A stretch of 64,000 nt of DNA from Pisolithus tinctorius (GCA_024663395.1 JANFAH010000033.1:646530-710529), one strand, 5' to 3'. Numbered from the stretch's first letter, positions 11,952-23,349 are shown. The notes: generated by a model from the letters alone, not told the origin. Numbers and translations: made by a program.

Positions 11952-13477
11952 TTACTGAGAGACCTCCTTTCCCTTCGAGGGCATCACCATGGTAGGAGGG
12001 AGAGTCGTGATGGGCGGTAGGAGACTTGCCGCGGTCTTACGCGCGTTCTGTATGAGGAGCTGGTCCATGACTACGATGGCTGCCATCGCTTCCACAATAG
12101 GCACGGCACGAGGAACGACACAAGGATCATGACGGCCTCTTGCCGCGAGCGTTCCAGGCGTACCATCGTACTGGGCCGTGTACTGGGGTTGCGATATCGT
12201 GGCAGGCGACTTGAAGCCGATCCTGGGAACACCCGCGCACAATAAGCGACACAGCCCAACTGAATGGATGAAGGAGCGACCCTACCGGAAGAAAATGTCT
12301 TCTCCGTTGGTAATGCCTCCTTGGATACCGCCGCTCCAATTAGTCGAGGTACCTAGTTTACCATCCTTGAGCACGAAAGGATCGTTGTGCTTACTTCCAG
12401 GAACTTCGGTGCCTTTGAAGCCCGATCCGACCTCAAATGCCTTGGTTGCGGGGATAGAGAGCATCGCGTGTGCTAGTTTAGCCTCAAATTTGTCAAAGAC
12501 GGGCTCTCCCAGACCCGCAGGGACGTTTCTGATCACACAAGTGACGGTACCGCCGATGGAATCACTTGCTTCTTTTGCGCGGATGATGCGCTGCGTTATT
12601 GGACAGCGTGTCAGCGGTGAGCCAAATCGAGCACGCGATATCTACCTTGGTCATGAGTTCTGCCGTTTCAAGGTGTGGACACCGCGTAGGGTGTTTGTCC
12701 ACCTCCTCTCGTGTGATAGTGGCCAAAAGGTGGCGGAATTCCGGTGTGAGAGCGTCTTCTGCCTCGTCGTTGTCCTGATTGCCGTTCGGTGCGGTAGAGG
12801 GCGTGGCCACATGAGCCGGGAGATGAATCTTGCCGACTGATGATACGAATGCGACGATCTCGATGCCATAAACTTGTTTGAGGTACCTTTCGGCAATGGC
12901 ACCAGCAGCAACTCGGCCTGTTTGAGGTCAGCGTTACGGAAACATATGGATATTAAATGACATTTACCAATCGTCTCTCGCGCACTGCTCCGGCCACCAC
13001 CACTGCTAGCCTTGATGCCATACTTCGTGAGGTAGGTGTAATCGGCGTGACTGGGTCGGGGGTACAGATCTGTCTCAGAATAGTCTTTCGGCCGTTGATC
13101 TTCGTTCTTGACAAGGAGACCGATGGGTGTTCCGAGAGTAACTCCTTGCTCGATTCCAGATTGGATATGGACCAAATCTTTCTCATCCCGCTGTGTGTAT
13201 ATGTGAGTGAGTATGAGCACCGGAGCCGACGACCGGAGTAGAAACTCACCGGAGTGGTCAGATTACTCTGTCCTGGTCGTCTCCTGCTGAGCTGCACTTG
13301 GACATCAGCAGCGGACAGTTCAAGACCCTACAGTCATTTTTTTTTTCCGTAAGTCCGAGTGGGTGGCAGACACCATATGACTCCTACCGGAGGGCAACCG
13401 TCGATGATAGCACCGACGGAAGCACAGTGGCTTTCGCCGTAGGTAGTTACGCGAAACAGAGAGCCAAAGGTGGACAT
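11952..13477 (-). CDS. ARO2: Chorismate synthase
   Basis: Catalyses the last shikimate step, EPSP to chorismate, the precursor of aromatic amino acids; the cofactor is reduced FMN, which fungal enzymes can themselves regenerate. The ATG at 13475-13477 opens [17 protein letters not shown], the canonical N-terminus. The next exons give [10 protein letters not shown], then (after an intron at about 13386-13328) the block [15 protein letters not shown], and later [10 protein letters not shown] and [18 protein letters not shown], which bind FMN and phosphate. A central insert rich in Asp/Glu (about 12810-12660) precedes [15 protein letters not shown] (about 12350-12310). The last exon runs from about 12230 to 11952. 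The gene has six to seven introns, is convergent with its left neighbour and divergent from the SAP30-like gene. Confidence 0.96.
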
Positions 13478-13760
13478 TTTGCAAGCCGATCTTGGAGGTG
13501 GGAGGAAGGGAGGTTCAGATGGGTGGTGAGGTCTGTCTTATATGACACGGTTCGGGGACGAGGCGGTACTTGATGAGCCGAACTAAGGACGATTCTGAGG
13601 CTAGCGATGACAAGGCTCGCTGTTTAGGTGGTTGCACGACTGAGCAGGCCGGCCACAGCGTTGTCCCGAGTTTATTATCGCTGAGGCGCTGTGGGAAAGC
13701 CAACAACTTGTTATCTCTGTACTCTGAGTACACAACGCATCTGCACCATCTACCCAAGTC
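13478..13760. promoter_or_regulatory. Divergent promoter region, ARO2 / SAP30-like
   Basis: A 283-bp interval lies between two divergent start codons and should hold both promoters. No recognisable Gcn4-type TGACTCA site was seen, although ARO2 is Gcn4-regulated in yeast. Confidence 0.4.
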
Positions 13761-14475
13761 ATGTCAGCCAACGGTGCCGCCTCTAACGGTGCAACAGGTT
13801 CAGGCTCGCGATCTCGCCCACAAGCAAGGAGGAAGCCAAACGACGATGCAGCGTACACTGGCCCGTCCTCCACAGGCGCCAAGAGGCATGCAACAGACAG
13901 AGCAGAGGGAGAACCACGAGTGAAAAGGAAACGCTTAGACCCGGGCTCAGCAGCTGCGAGGAGGGCAGAGAAAGCGGAAGCGGACGAGGAGGACGAGAAA
14001 TCGATTGTGAGCCGTCATCTCTCTACTGTTACATCCGACACGAATGATTCGGTCTTCGCAGGTCGACTTCAATAAACTGCCCACCGCGACCTTGCATCGA
14101 TACCTCTCTCATTTTAACCTCACTCCGTTCATATATCCATCACAGTTGACGTCAACTCCCCCACCCGCACCATCCATCTTGCTGGACCCGACGCGACAGA
14201 CTTCGCGTGGCTTGAGTCCCCTAGCCATCACCACCTCCGCAAGCCGACCGAGGAGAGACCCAAAGGATCAGAGCCGACGGCGCAGTTCGCGTTTGCTTGA
14301 AGAAAGCGAGCCTCGCGTACCGATTCTCGCAGACGTTGCAGATGTCCACTCTGTCCTTGCCACTCTGGTAGATAAGCACTTTCAGGAGTACGTTGCGAAC
14401 GAGATCGATACCCTTGCCTCCTTCATGGTCAAAACCAAGAAATGTGATAATAATCTGTACGTCTCTCATGTATAG
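13761..14475 (+). CDS. SAP30-like Sin3/HDAC complex subunit
   Basis: Probable subunit of the Sin3-Rpd3 histone deacetylase complex. Exon 1 (13761-14006) encodes a low-complexity, basic nuclear-type region with KRKRLDPG. A 55-nt intron (14007-14061) follows. Exon 2 reads VDFNKLPTATLHRYLSHFNL, matching the opening of the Sin3-binding SAP30 domain (VDLxKLxxxTLRRYxRHF in animals). It ends with LVDKHFQEYVANEIDTLASF, resembling the animal motif HFRSIPVNEKDTLTYF. The open frame stops at 14473-14475. The stop sits just past a possible donor, so a further short exon cannot be excluded. Length (about 220 residues) fits SAP30. Subunit role is inferred from the domain. Confidence 0.75.
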
Positions 14476-15001
14476 CACATCGCTTGCCGCTTGTCGTCAA
14501 AACGTGTATGGTGCAATTCACGAACTCGTTCATTCATAGATATTATCTTGTCTCACAGTAACTGCCACTTGACCACAGAATTATATAAGCCATAATACAC
14601 TCTCAGCGTGGTTGTGATGGCGGTGACGACTGATCGAAGTTTTCGGAATTTCGCAATGTCTCAGTTCCATGACATGGTCGTGAATCGACGCAACAGTTGT
14701 GAGCTCGGTGGTGTCGGTCACAACAGATTGTCGCCGTACCTAACTTCTTTTTTTTTTTCCAACTGAGACAGTTTTTTTCCCTGCCTACTGACGGTCTACG
14801 CCATGCTAATTAAAGAGCGATGGCCATACCCAAATCCCGTCTCCTTCCCCTTCTTCGCTCGTTTGGCAGCTACAGGGCTGGCCTACCCTGTGAGTAATCG
14901 TCCCCAGCTTTGATGCGCTCTCGACGTACTGACGAGTCTAGTCCTCCTTCGTGTGCTTCCAGCTTCTTTCACGCCTCTGATTTTATTTTCTATTATTTAA
15001 A
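14476..15001. other. Intergenic region with T-tracts upstream of the secreted-protein gene
   Basis: This 526-bp spacer has no convincing gene. It contains pyrimidine-rich tracts, including runs of T near 14750 and 14772, and a CT-rich stretch just before 15002. Such CT-rich leaders are usual in highly expressed fungal genes, so this is probably the promoter and 5' UTR of the downstream gene. No TATA box is obvious. Confidence 0.4.
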
Positions 15002-16221
15002 ATGAGGTTGTCGATTTCGACCGTTTCGATCCTTGCTACTTTTTCCGCGCTGGTCGCGGCTTCTGCTGTTCCTGGCCAACCCATTCTAGTCCGAGATGAG
15101 GGTGGTGGCAAGGGTTCCTCCACTCAAACTGGTGCGCCGTCAGTGTTTATTGTGGCAGCGGTTGCTTACCTCTCTTTCAATCCGGGAAGCTTCGACAGCC
15201 GCTGCTTCGGCCACCTCTGCCTCGAACACCACAGGAAGTAATGGCGGTGGAAATGACGCCCAGACGTCGCTAAGTGCGTTGAATTTCTCTCTCTACCTTT
15301 CCACTGCTGAAATTTTAGTCCATCTATCAAGCTCTCGACCCGGCTGTCATTGCAAAGGGCTTCGAGACCAATGGTCTTGGCCAGAATGGTAGCGAAGCTG
15401 GAGAAGTTGCCTCGTTGACATCTTCAAACAATTTCATCAACTTCTGCTTGACGGTACCCAACCTACCGATTACAAACGGGCAGCAGATTGCGGGTGGATC
15501 CTGCAATCCTGCGCCGATGGGTGTGATCCCCTCGTCGTCCAACATGCCCTCGGCGAAATTTGTCAACCCTGCTAATCTCGATACGATCCCGCCTAACCAA
15601 GATTTCACGGTACAACTTGCGATCCAGAACATGCAAACCGGTTTCTTCGTCAACGCAGACGCGAATTACTTCGCAGCACCGCAACAGACGAATGCGCAGG
15701 GCCAGATTCAAGGACATTCGCATGTCGTCATCGAGCAGCTGGACTCGCTCTCACAGACGACGCCCCTCGATCCGACCAAGTTTGCGTTCTTTAAGGGACT
15801 GAATGATGCCGCCCAGAACGGTGTATTGAGTACGACTGTCCAAGGCGGTTTACCGGAAGGCGTGTACAAGCTGTCCTCGATCAACACTGCGTCGAACCAC
15901 CAGCCACTTTTGGTGCCCATTGCTCAGCACGGATCCCTCGATGATGCTGTATATGTAAGTTGTGACTTTGCTGTCTTCCGTCTGTTCGTGGGTATCTATG
16001 CTGGTATCAAGTTCACAGTGAGCAACAACGCGGGCAATGGTAATGGGACTGGCAATGCCAACGGTAATGGTAATGGCAATGGCACCGCCAACGCCAACGG
16101 GAATGGTAATGGCAATGGGAACGGGAATGGAAATGGCAATGGAGGAAATGGAGGGAACGGGGGGAATGGTAAAGGCCAGCGTCGCACGTTCCGTTCTGGA
16201 ATGGGGATAGGCTTCCATTAA
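15002..16221 (+). CDS. Secreted basidiomycete protein with Gly-Asn tail
   Basis: Member of a secreted fungal family of unknown function, often mislabelled in databases as a ribosomal-protein-like entry. Residues 1 to about 22 form a clear signal peptide (Leu/Ala/Val-rich core ending near AASAVP). Four exons are inferred: 15002-15131, 15190-15273, 15332-15954 and 16012-16221. Intron phases fit, giving TSLTLDPAVIAKGF at the second junction. The conserved core includes NNFINFCLTVPNLPITNG, a GGSCNPAPMG segment and AQHGSLDDAVY. After the core domain comes FTVSNN and then a long Gly-Asn repeat (16021-16170), ending in a basic TFRSGMG tail. Introns 2 and 3 both end in ATCAAG, an uncommon acceptor. 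The protein is probably extracellular or in the cell wall; its job is unknown. Confidence 0.85.
16021..16170 (+). repeat. Gly-Asn coding minisatellite
   Basis: About 150 bp of near-hexameric repeats (AATGGC, AACGGT, AATGGG and variants) encode alternating Gly-Asn in the last exon of the secreted-protein gene. The frame is kept throughout, as expected for a tract that changes length in steps of six bases. Third-position variation shows it is not a fresh expansion. Confidence 0.85.
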
Positions 16222-16440
16222 GTTATTTATGGAGGAAATTACATGTGGGCTTGTCCTGGAGATGAATGCCCTTGTAGCTATAGCTCTGCATGTAGCATAG
16301 ATGTAGCCTTATGAACGACGGAGATTCCTTTGTTGCATATATGGTAAGGTTATGGCGAACTACCAGGAACATCGAGTTTTTTGCCTGGACCTCGCGACAA
16401 ACGTTTCTGGGGTTTGTAAAGGGGGGAAAAAAGTAGATAC
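16222..16440. other. 3' flank of the secreted-protein gene
   Basis: AT-rich stretch directly after the stop codon, with no coding signal. It probably holds the 3' UTR and polyadenylation site. A G/A-rich run (near 16419-16432) marks the edge of the tRNA-like repeat array. Confidence 0.35.
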
Positions 16441-16676
16441 TATTGGCGATGGATGCTGAATTCAGTCCAATACAGGGATAAAATAAATGTGAGAGCGGGA
16501 AGACAATAGTAAGAAATGCTCGCCAATCCCGCACAGCTGTGTACAGTGTTAGTGAGTGCTGTATCTGGCACTCGTAACCTGAGCGGAGTAGGTCTCGAGC
16601 GGCAGATACTGGACTCGAACCACGGACCCCGTCGCATGCTTGGCTATCGATATTTGCGCTACCGGTCATCCAAGAA
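16441..16676 (-). repeat. tRNA-related (SINE-like) repeat, copy 1
   Basis: Read on the minus strand, the repeat begins near 16676 with GATGACCGGTAGCGC, which resembles the 5' part and D-loop (A-box region) of a tRNA. About 40 nt later comes GGTTCGAGTCC (complement of 16611-16621), an exact Pol III B-box/T-loop sequence. Beyond it is a non-tRNA body ending in a T/A-rich CACATTTATTTTA segment (about 16495-16480). This head-plus-body plan is that of a tRNA-derived SINE. It does not fold into a plausible tRNA through the anticodon arm, so it is not annotated as a tRNA gene. Confidence 0.6.
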
Positions 16677-16825
16677 GATGTGGTTTATCTAGGTAAGGCA
16701 GACTCTTGTTCCGTCGCCCACGTATGCGGCTCAGGTGAAAACGGTACTAAGAGACGCTGATAATCCTGCAAAGCCATGTCCATGATGCTCGTTTCCGGGG
16801 TACATAGTGGGGGGGAGAAGTGCAA

Positions 16826-17100
16826 ATTGTTGGTGAAGGATGCTGGATTCAGTTTGGAGTCTTACCACCTACACATGCAACACAGGGGTAAAATAAATGT
16901 GAGGGAGCAGGGAGAGCAGCGTACCTGTATTAAGAGATGCAAGCAATCCGTGTGCAGTGCTAGTGAGTGCTGTACCCGGGCCTCATAACCTGAGTTCGAT
17001 AGGTTATGAGCCCCGCATACTGGACCCACCGCCAGCTGGGACCAGGACTCGAACGCGGGACCCCGTCGCACTATTATTCACGCTACCGGTCATCCAAAAG
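16826..17100 (-). repeat. tRNA-related (SINE-like) repeat, copy 2
   Basis: Second copy in the same orientation, roughly 390-420 bp away. It shares GATGACCGGTAGCG, the CGACGGGGTCC block, the CAGCACTCACTA body motif and the CACATTTATTTTAC tail segment with copy 1. Its B-box (complement of 17045-17055) differs from consensus at one base. It carries an extra 30-40 nt after the B-box. The sequence upstream of the head (17100-17210) also resembles that above copy 1 (16677-16790), so the duplicated unit is larger than the SINE-like part. Confidence 0.6.
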
Positions 17101-17205
17101 GATGCAAATGCGTCTCGAAAGTAAAGCAAACTCTTGTCTTTCCCCCTACGTGTGTGGCACAGGGGGAAACAGTGCTATGAGATACGGGCAGTTCTGTGGA
17201 GCCGT

Positions 17206-17310
17206 GTACAATGGAGCCCCGGATACTGGACCCACCGTAGTGCCAGTTGAGACTATTGATAAGCGAACCTGGGATCACCACACGGCTGCCGGTCATCCAT
17301 GAACACTCCT
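17206..17310 (-). repeat. tRNA-related repeat, partial copy 3
   Basis: A third, decayed head fragment. The plus strand contains GAGCCCCGGATACTGGACCC near its left end and GCCGGTCATCCAT near its right end, matching the same blocks in copy 2. The B-box is degenerate. The body is absent because copy 2's flank abuts it. Confidence 0.5.
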
Positions 17311-20300
17311 GTGTGCTTGGGGTCCCCACCGCCTTGGTCACCAAGATGACTCCTGCTGGTTTGCCTGTCACGGTTGTCAGCCACTTGGAAGGACATGGAT
17401 CGTTGTAGCCTATTGCCATTCACGCGTCGAGTTTGAGATTTAAACTTTCAGAGAACCTGTTTCAAAACATAACCGCGAAACCCGAATGTTTGACTAGTCG
17501 GACACACTCGGTGACCGAGATCGTGACGTAGAGATTCTATTTCCGAAGAGCAAAGGAAACGACTATTAATGAGAATAAGACAGGGGAAGCACACACAGGG
17601 GTGAGAACAAGTGTTGAGGATGACAAGGATGAGAAGATGACAGACCGATTCAAGAATGAAAGCACGACCTTGTCACGGGTCAGCCCCTAAGCTTACGTTT
17701 TGTTGAAAGGGACATTTGATTTTGTTTCACTCCCACCGTCGAATCATGCCCTGGGTCCTGAAATGATTTTTCCGAGCTAAGGAGCCACCCATGGGACTAA
17801 AAGGTTTCCAGATCGTCTGTTACACCAAAGCGCGCTGCAAAGCATAATGTAGGCTTGTAAAAGTGCCAAGCATACCTCGGGTTGTGTGCTGAATGTGCTG
17901 GACTCAATGTGACTCGACAGAAGAGCAAGTTCAATCAACAGAGTGAGGAATACCTAGCGAGTGCAATTGTGAACTTCGTGACTGGTCGCTAGGTATCGTG
18001 ATCGTACGATCGAAAGCACAGCCGCGTACGGCAAGCCTACACTTGGATGCGATGGAATTTGTCAACGCAAGTGAAATTTGAAAACGCGAACTCTCTCTTT
18101 TCATTCCGATTCAACGTGCAAGATATGGTATTTGAAACCAAGGGACCACGATGAAGCAGTGCACAACTATTTCCAGACCATCGATCGCGATGCGGCGTGC
18201 GGGCCTCCAGGGGGAACCCGAACTCTCAGTGCACTCCATTAATTCGTGATCGCCACGACACGTATGCGGCAATTGGTGCCCCTCCAATCGTAAAAATCCG
18301 GACTGCGGCAGGCTGCCTCGCCAGTGAATTGCCAATATCCCTGGAAGTCGGGCTCAAGGCTGATAAGGAGTTACCGTTTTAGTGCATTTCAGACAGTAGA
18401 AGTGAAGCAAGCTGTCGTCACATAGCGGCTGAGTCCAGTAATCGAGATTACAAGTGATTCGGACACGGCAGCAGTACTAGCGATATGTGATTCGAGAAAA
18501 GGAAACCCGTACGAGCCATAATTACCTATGTCAAATTTGGTACTGTCAGTGTGCTTGAGGCAATGGCTGGGCGAGGAACATTAGATTATCATCCAAGCCC
18601 AATGATTCGGTCATTCTGAGGTATGATCAGTGCCAGAAACATAAGATGGTAGAACTAATCGAGTAGTCACTGAATGCCAATCGGTACTTGCCGTTGGATT
18701 TGGTTCTGAGCGACCACGGCGTCAATTGGTGGCTTTTGAAAGGACAATGCCCTACTTTGAGTCGGACTTCGTTGCGGAACGTCGCGGGAAATGAAACTCG
18801 TCAACATCTCCGACGCTGTGAACGCCGAGCGTAAACTAGGTTTGTGATCACTTCAACCTCGCAGATGCGGATAGCGATTGATCCATATTCCTCGATTTTC
18901 GATTGGACTTGCTCTTTGCCGTATCCATGTGTCATATTGGACAGGGAGAGTCGCACTAATTCGGGTCGGGCTTCTTTCGCAATAGAAGCTTAGACTTGGA
19001 CAGGTGCGTTGGTTCTTCATCAAATCAATGACGCCCAACTCATCGTCATGACCACAAGGTTGTCGTTCGCATTCGATCCAATTCTGACGTAGACCGCCTT
19101 GTATGGAAGCTCTGATGAGTCCTCGCCACGTGTCAGGTAGGTACTCGTGGACGGTTCTTACTAAACCAATCTCAGGTGTGGCCTATAGATGCTGTATTGA
19201 GTAGGGTGCTGGAGCGGTGCTCGCGACAGCAAGACCATGTCACCGATCACCATCCGTCAATCCATGCTGCTACCCGCTACTTACCATACCAGAAGATCCA
19301 TCTACATACCGCGCTTCTGCGCACTGGTCCGAGATGCCCTCCTCCTGTCAAATGCGATGCAGTTCCGTGTGTATCTTATCGTGAATTCTCACCATACAGC
19401 AGGGCGTTGGTCGCGAAAACTGCTCATTTCCATAATCGGAGATCTGCTGCCACCACAGCACTCCGTCATCACCATCCACGCGAGAGCATTAATTGTTGCC
19501 GGAGTAATCGAGAGGTAGCCCGCCGCGCCTCCCATCACAGTGCGCTCGACTTCTGCCGGCATATATATAAACAAACGGTAGCACGGAACCAATGCTGGTG
19601 CAGCAGAGCCCTTTAGACAATGTCCTGAATAGAACGGTTTGAAGGAACTCCAGGAAGAATTGCGCAGTATTGAGTTGGTAGGGTTCGTGTTCATCACCAC
19701 CATGTGCTGTCGCCTCATTCATAAGTCCATACACGCAGCATGTAAAATTTCTTATGAGGTGAAGAGGAAGAGGAATCCTTTACTGCATCCCGCAAGGGCT
19801 GAACTCTAATGACACGCAGCTTCCAGGCTCCCTTCAAAAAAACCCTTCACCTCAATTCCACCCAACCCAATTACATGTCGACCATCCGCACCTTCCATTA
19901 GACTGTGTGTACATATTCTCCACAGATCCGTGTAACTGATTCCTTCCAGTACAGTTGAGATTGGACCCTCTAGTACCAGCATGGAGATAGATTTTCAGAG
20001 GCGTCCCTAATGAAAGTAGCTTCCAGAATCTTTGCTAGCAGATCGGCTGACAAAGCTCCACTTGCGCCGGTGGTCCCTGGAACGCAGTTCATTGCAGGCG
20101 TCTATGTCTCATGCAAGGTGGTGGAGACAGGGTATGAAGTGGTGCGCACCGTGTATACAATCGTAAGCTCACAGAAGCCTGGCGCTTCATACACAAACCA
20201 CTATTGCTTCGATGGCGCTTTCAACTATGCGACCGCTACTTTGGGCCTCACCAAGGCTACGGCACGTCCGCCTACCGAAAGTCACCAGTGTTTAGGTAAC

Positions 20301-21928
20301 CGAGGAACTCAACGCCACATTCGCCGGCCTGCCACACTGCCTGCCGTTGATAACGTTGGTCACGTGTGCTGTTGCAGTCAGAGCAATAGCAGCATGCCAA
20401 CTGCACCGGCGCCGCCGGACACAGGTCAAATTGTCCCTGCCTGCTTGATCTGTGACTTGTATAGCAACGTTTAGGGTTTATTTTCGTTGTATCGTCTGAT
20501 ACAGTGACTTTGGATGTTATTGTACTCATTACCTGGAAGAGTAATTTTCCCCTAAGTGATATGTACTAAAGCGAACACTGTTGCTAGATGGGCCGCGGTC
20601 CAGGGGTAACCGTCGATTAGTCGATCCTATCATATCCTGCTTGACGACGCACAAAGGGCTGGATATTTCAAATACGGTGAAGCGTGGCGGAACCAACGGG
20701 ATGCCCACCGTTATTCTATAAGTAGATAAAAAGGTTGGGTTACCCGTGTTGTGGCGACTGGCCGCCAGCGAGGAGTGGCGGTGGGAATTGATCCATTGTC
20801 TGCAGGCTCAAACCGAGGAGGGTACTGTACCCGTGCCTCGCACAAACCAGCGTGCCCGGAAAATGAACAGGTACGCGAGCGGAACAGGGCTTACCTTGAA
20901 CTTGATTAGGAGCAGGGAGATATTACAGCACTTGAGGTCAGGGGTGCAAGGGATTCATATGAACCGACCAAGCCACCCGACGGATGGCCTCATCTGACGC
21001 GTGCATCGTGCTTTCATAGCTCTGCCAGAATAAGGTTATGGTCAACAAAGTACTCAACATCTTTTGTATTCAAGAGATCGGATCAAATTTCGCCACAGGG
21101 TACAAGTTCTTATCAAAAGGAGGAACTGGCTGTAGGTTTATCAACTGTCAACGTAAATTAATGGCGGTGGAAGCCATGATGCAATGGAGGGCGTAGCAAC
21201 AGCCGCATCGGTTTATAGGCGAGGGATCGCATTCATAGCGGGGCTTCCATGTCCATCAAATGGATCTATGGATGGCAAATTTACGGATGAGATTCATCTC
21301 ATAGATGAATGAAATCTTCAGCGCTGAATAGATAAATCATCACCGAAACAGAAGCATAATGAACCTCTTCCACCGCCACGCTGCGCGTGTACATAGGATT
21401 CTCAGCGAAGCGATCAGCTGGATCGCGAAGTGCTGCGGCATGGAGTATTTAATGATGCTGAGCGCAGGCTCAGCAGTCTGAACGTAGCATGGAACCGAGG
21501 CAACGAAGCGAGCTGCGGAAAACGAAGTCTTCGAATGATCGAGTATCCAGGTGTGTGCTGGAGGGCATGACTCGTGTGTACATGAGCCTGCGGTGGCAAC
21601 GCGTGGGGGGCAAGATTGCGTAACCAGAGGGTAAGCTTCTCTGCCGACACTTAAAACGAGGTATCCAACCCTCATTTACGGGTGAAGAGTAGTGAAAGAC
21701 TGCCCTTCCGCAGTTTGAGTGGGTGAGAAAAGATGGCCACCTTCTTTCTAGAAAAACAACATTTTGTGACGAATCTAAGTACCACGTAGTCGGACCAGTC
21801 ACGTGTCAATGAAGGTCAGTGTTGGAAACACATTAATGAGGAAGAAAAGATGATATGCCGGTTCAGGGAGCAAAAACTCAACAGCCGAGTTAGGGGTTTC
21901 AGGTCTCGGGTGACGCATATCGGCCGTA
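17311..21928. other. Gene-poor region
   Basis: About 4.6 kb with no gene I can support. Reading frames are short, lack fungal splice structure and show no known motif. The longest, 20010-20474 (+, 154 codons), opens like a protein but has no recognisable domain and an irregular composition. A perfect inverted repeat lies at 17950-17996, listed separately. The stretch may hold decayed transposon sequence or non-coding transcripts. Its last few hundred bases form the 3' flank of CLPP. Confidence 0.4.
17950..18011. repeat. Inverted repeat plus adjacent 12-bp palindrome
   Basis: ATACCTAGCGA at 17950-17960 is repeated as its exact complement TCGCTAGGTAT at 17986-17996, separated by 25 nt. Just downstream, GATCGTACGATC (18000-18011) is a perfect 12-bp palindrome. 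The first could form a hairpin with an 11-bp stem; the second could be a dimeric protein site. Function unknown. Confidence 0.6.
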
Positions 21929-23131
21929 TCAGGCAACAGAGCCGTCCGTGTTAGAACTCGGTCGCTTTTCTAGAATCCCATCCACGATTCCAAACTCTAC
22001 GGATTCTTGTGCTGTAAGAGGGAACTTCAGTGCTTTGTATTGACATCATAAGGCCAACTCCGACCTGTCATGAAGTAATCACGCTCAAGGGCTTTCTCTG
22101 GAAATAGAATGGTGTATAGTGAGTCAATACAATAGCAAGACGTCAACATAAGTGGCCATACCAAATCGTGCTAACCCTGCAGCCTCGGCTTCTCCTTCCT
22201 TGGCGCAATGTCTCTGATAGATGCCGGTCAGAAGCCGGCGCACGCGGAGAATCTCCTTTGCATGAATGGCAATATCGGATGCTTGTCCGGATGCCCCACC
22301 AGAGGGCTCTGTAGTAAAAAAACAAATTGGTCGGAGTCGGTGGGCATCAGTGGCGACCAATACATACGGTGGATCATGATACTAGAATTGGGAAGACAAT
22401 GACGCTTGCCCTTTTCACCTGCAAGGATACGTACTCCACGTTATGGTAAGTCATAGAGGGTGACATACCTGCCGCTAATAACAAGGACCCCATTGAACAC
22501 GCTTGCCCAACACAATACGTGTGTATGGGTGACGAAACGTACTAGCCACCGGTGAATGAAAGACGTCATCTCGCCGAATGAACCCCTTCGCAGAACAACC
22601 AACCTGCATCTGCAAACCGTCAGCTTAAACCTTAACTGACTGAAGGTGGGTTACGTTCTCACAGTGTCATATATGGCCAGCCCTGCAGTTACACTACCTC
22701 CCGGCGAGTTAATGTACAAGTGAATCGGCTTTGATGTCTCTTCTGCTTCGAGAAAAAGAAGCTGAGCAACGGTCAATGCTGCATCTGTATCTTTAATCTG
22801 TCAGGTGCAAATTCAGACAGGCAAAGAATGAAGAGGCGTAGTTCCGCCTGCCTATTGTGAAAAGACTCACAGGTCCATAAAGCATGATAACACGCTCGCG
22901 TAGAAGTCGCGAGAAGATATCATACGAGCGTTCTCCGCGACCCTGGCAATATAAGGATGAGTGACGCGTAGCGGGAGTAGAAGTTACCCCCACCGTCTGC
23001 TCGATGACAATGGGCACGAGGTTGGAGTTTGGGGCTGTCCAGGTGGACATCAAGGGATGGTAACGGCGACTTGATAGCCTGGCCAATGGCGATGCACTAT
23101 GTATCACCGTCTTCCACGCGCGGTTGAGCAT
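21929..23131 (-). CDS. CLPP: Mitochondrial ATP-dependent Clp protease, proteolytic subunit
   Basis: Serine protease subunit that forms a tetradecameric barrel with the ClpX unfoldase in the mitochondrial matrix. The start at 23131 gives a basic, Arg/Ser-rich presequence (about 25 residues) typical of matrix targeting. Then come [18 protein letters not shown] and IMLYGPV (about 22950-22870), [14 protein letters not shown] (about 22730-22680), and [11 protein letters not shown] with the catalytic Ser (about 22520-22480). [20 protein letters not shown] includes the catalytic His and spans an intron near 22370-22310. The last exons read [19 protein letters not shown], spliced inside Thr-Ala, and end at TGA (21929-21931). 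About seven introns. ClpP is missing from budding yeasts and many ascomycetes, so its presence here supports a different lineage. Confidence 0.94.
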
Positions 23132-23349
23132 GTTGTATATGAGTAACTGTATTGGTAGTCTGAAGGACTACATACGTGCTGTTTTCTGAGCACGTGACCA
23201 ACCGCAGACCATGGCACGAGCGCGTCGGACTCGTAAGACATTTGACCGCTACACGTCGTGTCACTCGCTGGCCACAGTGAGTGTCCCTTTCGTACACTTT
23301 GTGAACTGTTGTTCATATTACATTCCAGGGCTCTGCACAGAAGAGCGCA

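Noticed and set aside
16600..16680. Functional tRNA gene on the minus strand
   Set aside because: The B-box is perfect, but no proper anticodon stem or acceptor pairing could be drawn, and the same unit recurs nearby; a SINE-type repeat fits better.
20010..20474. 154-codon plus-strand ORF as a gene
   Set aside because: No domain, no signal peptide, no clear introns and irregular composition; not enough support to call it a gene.
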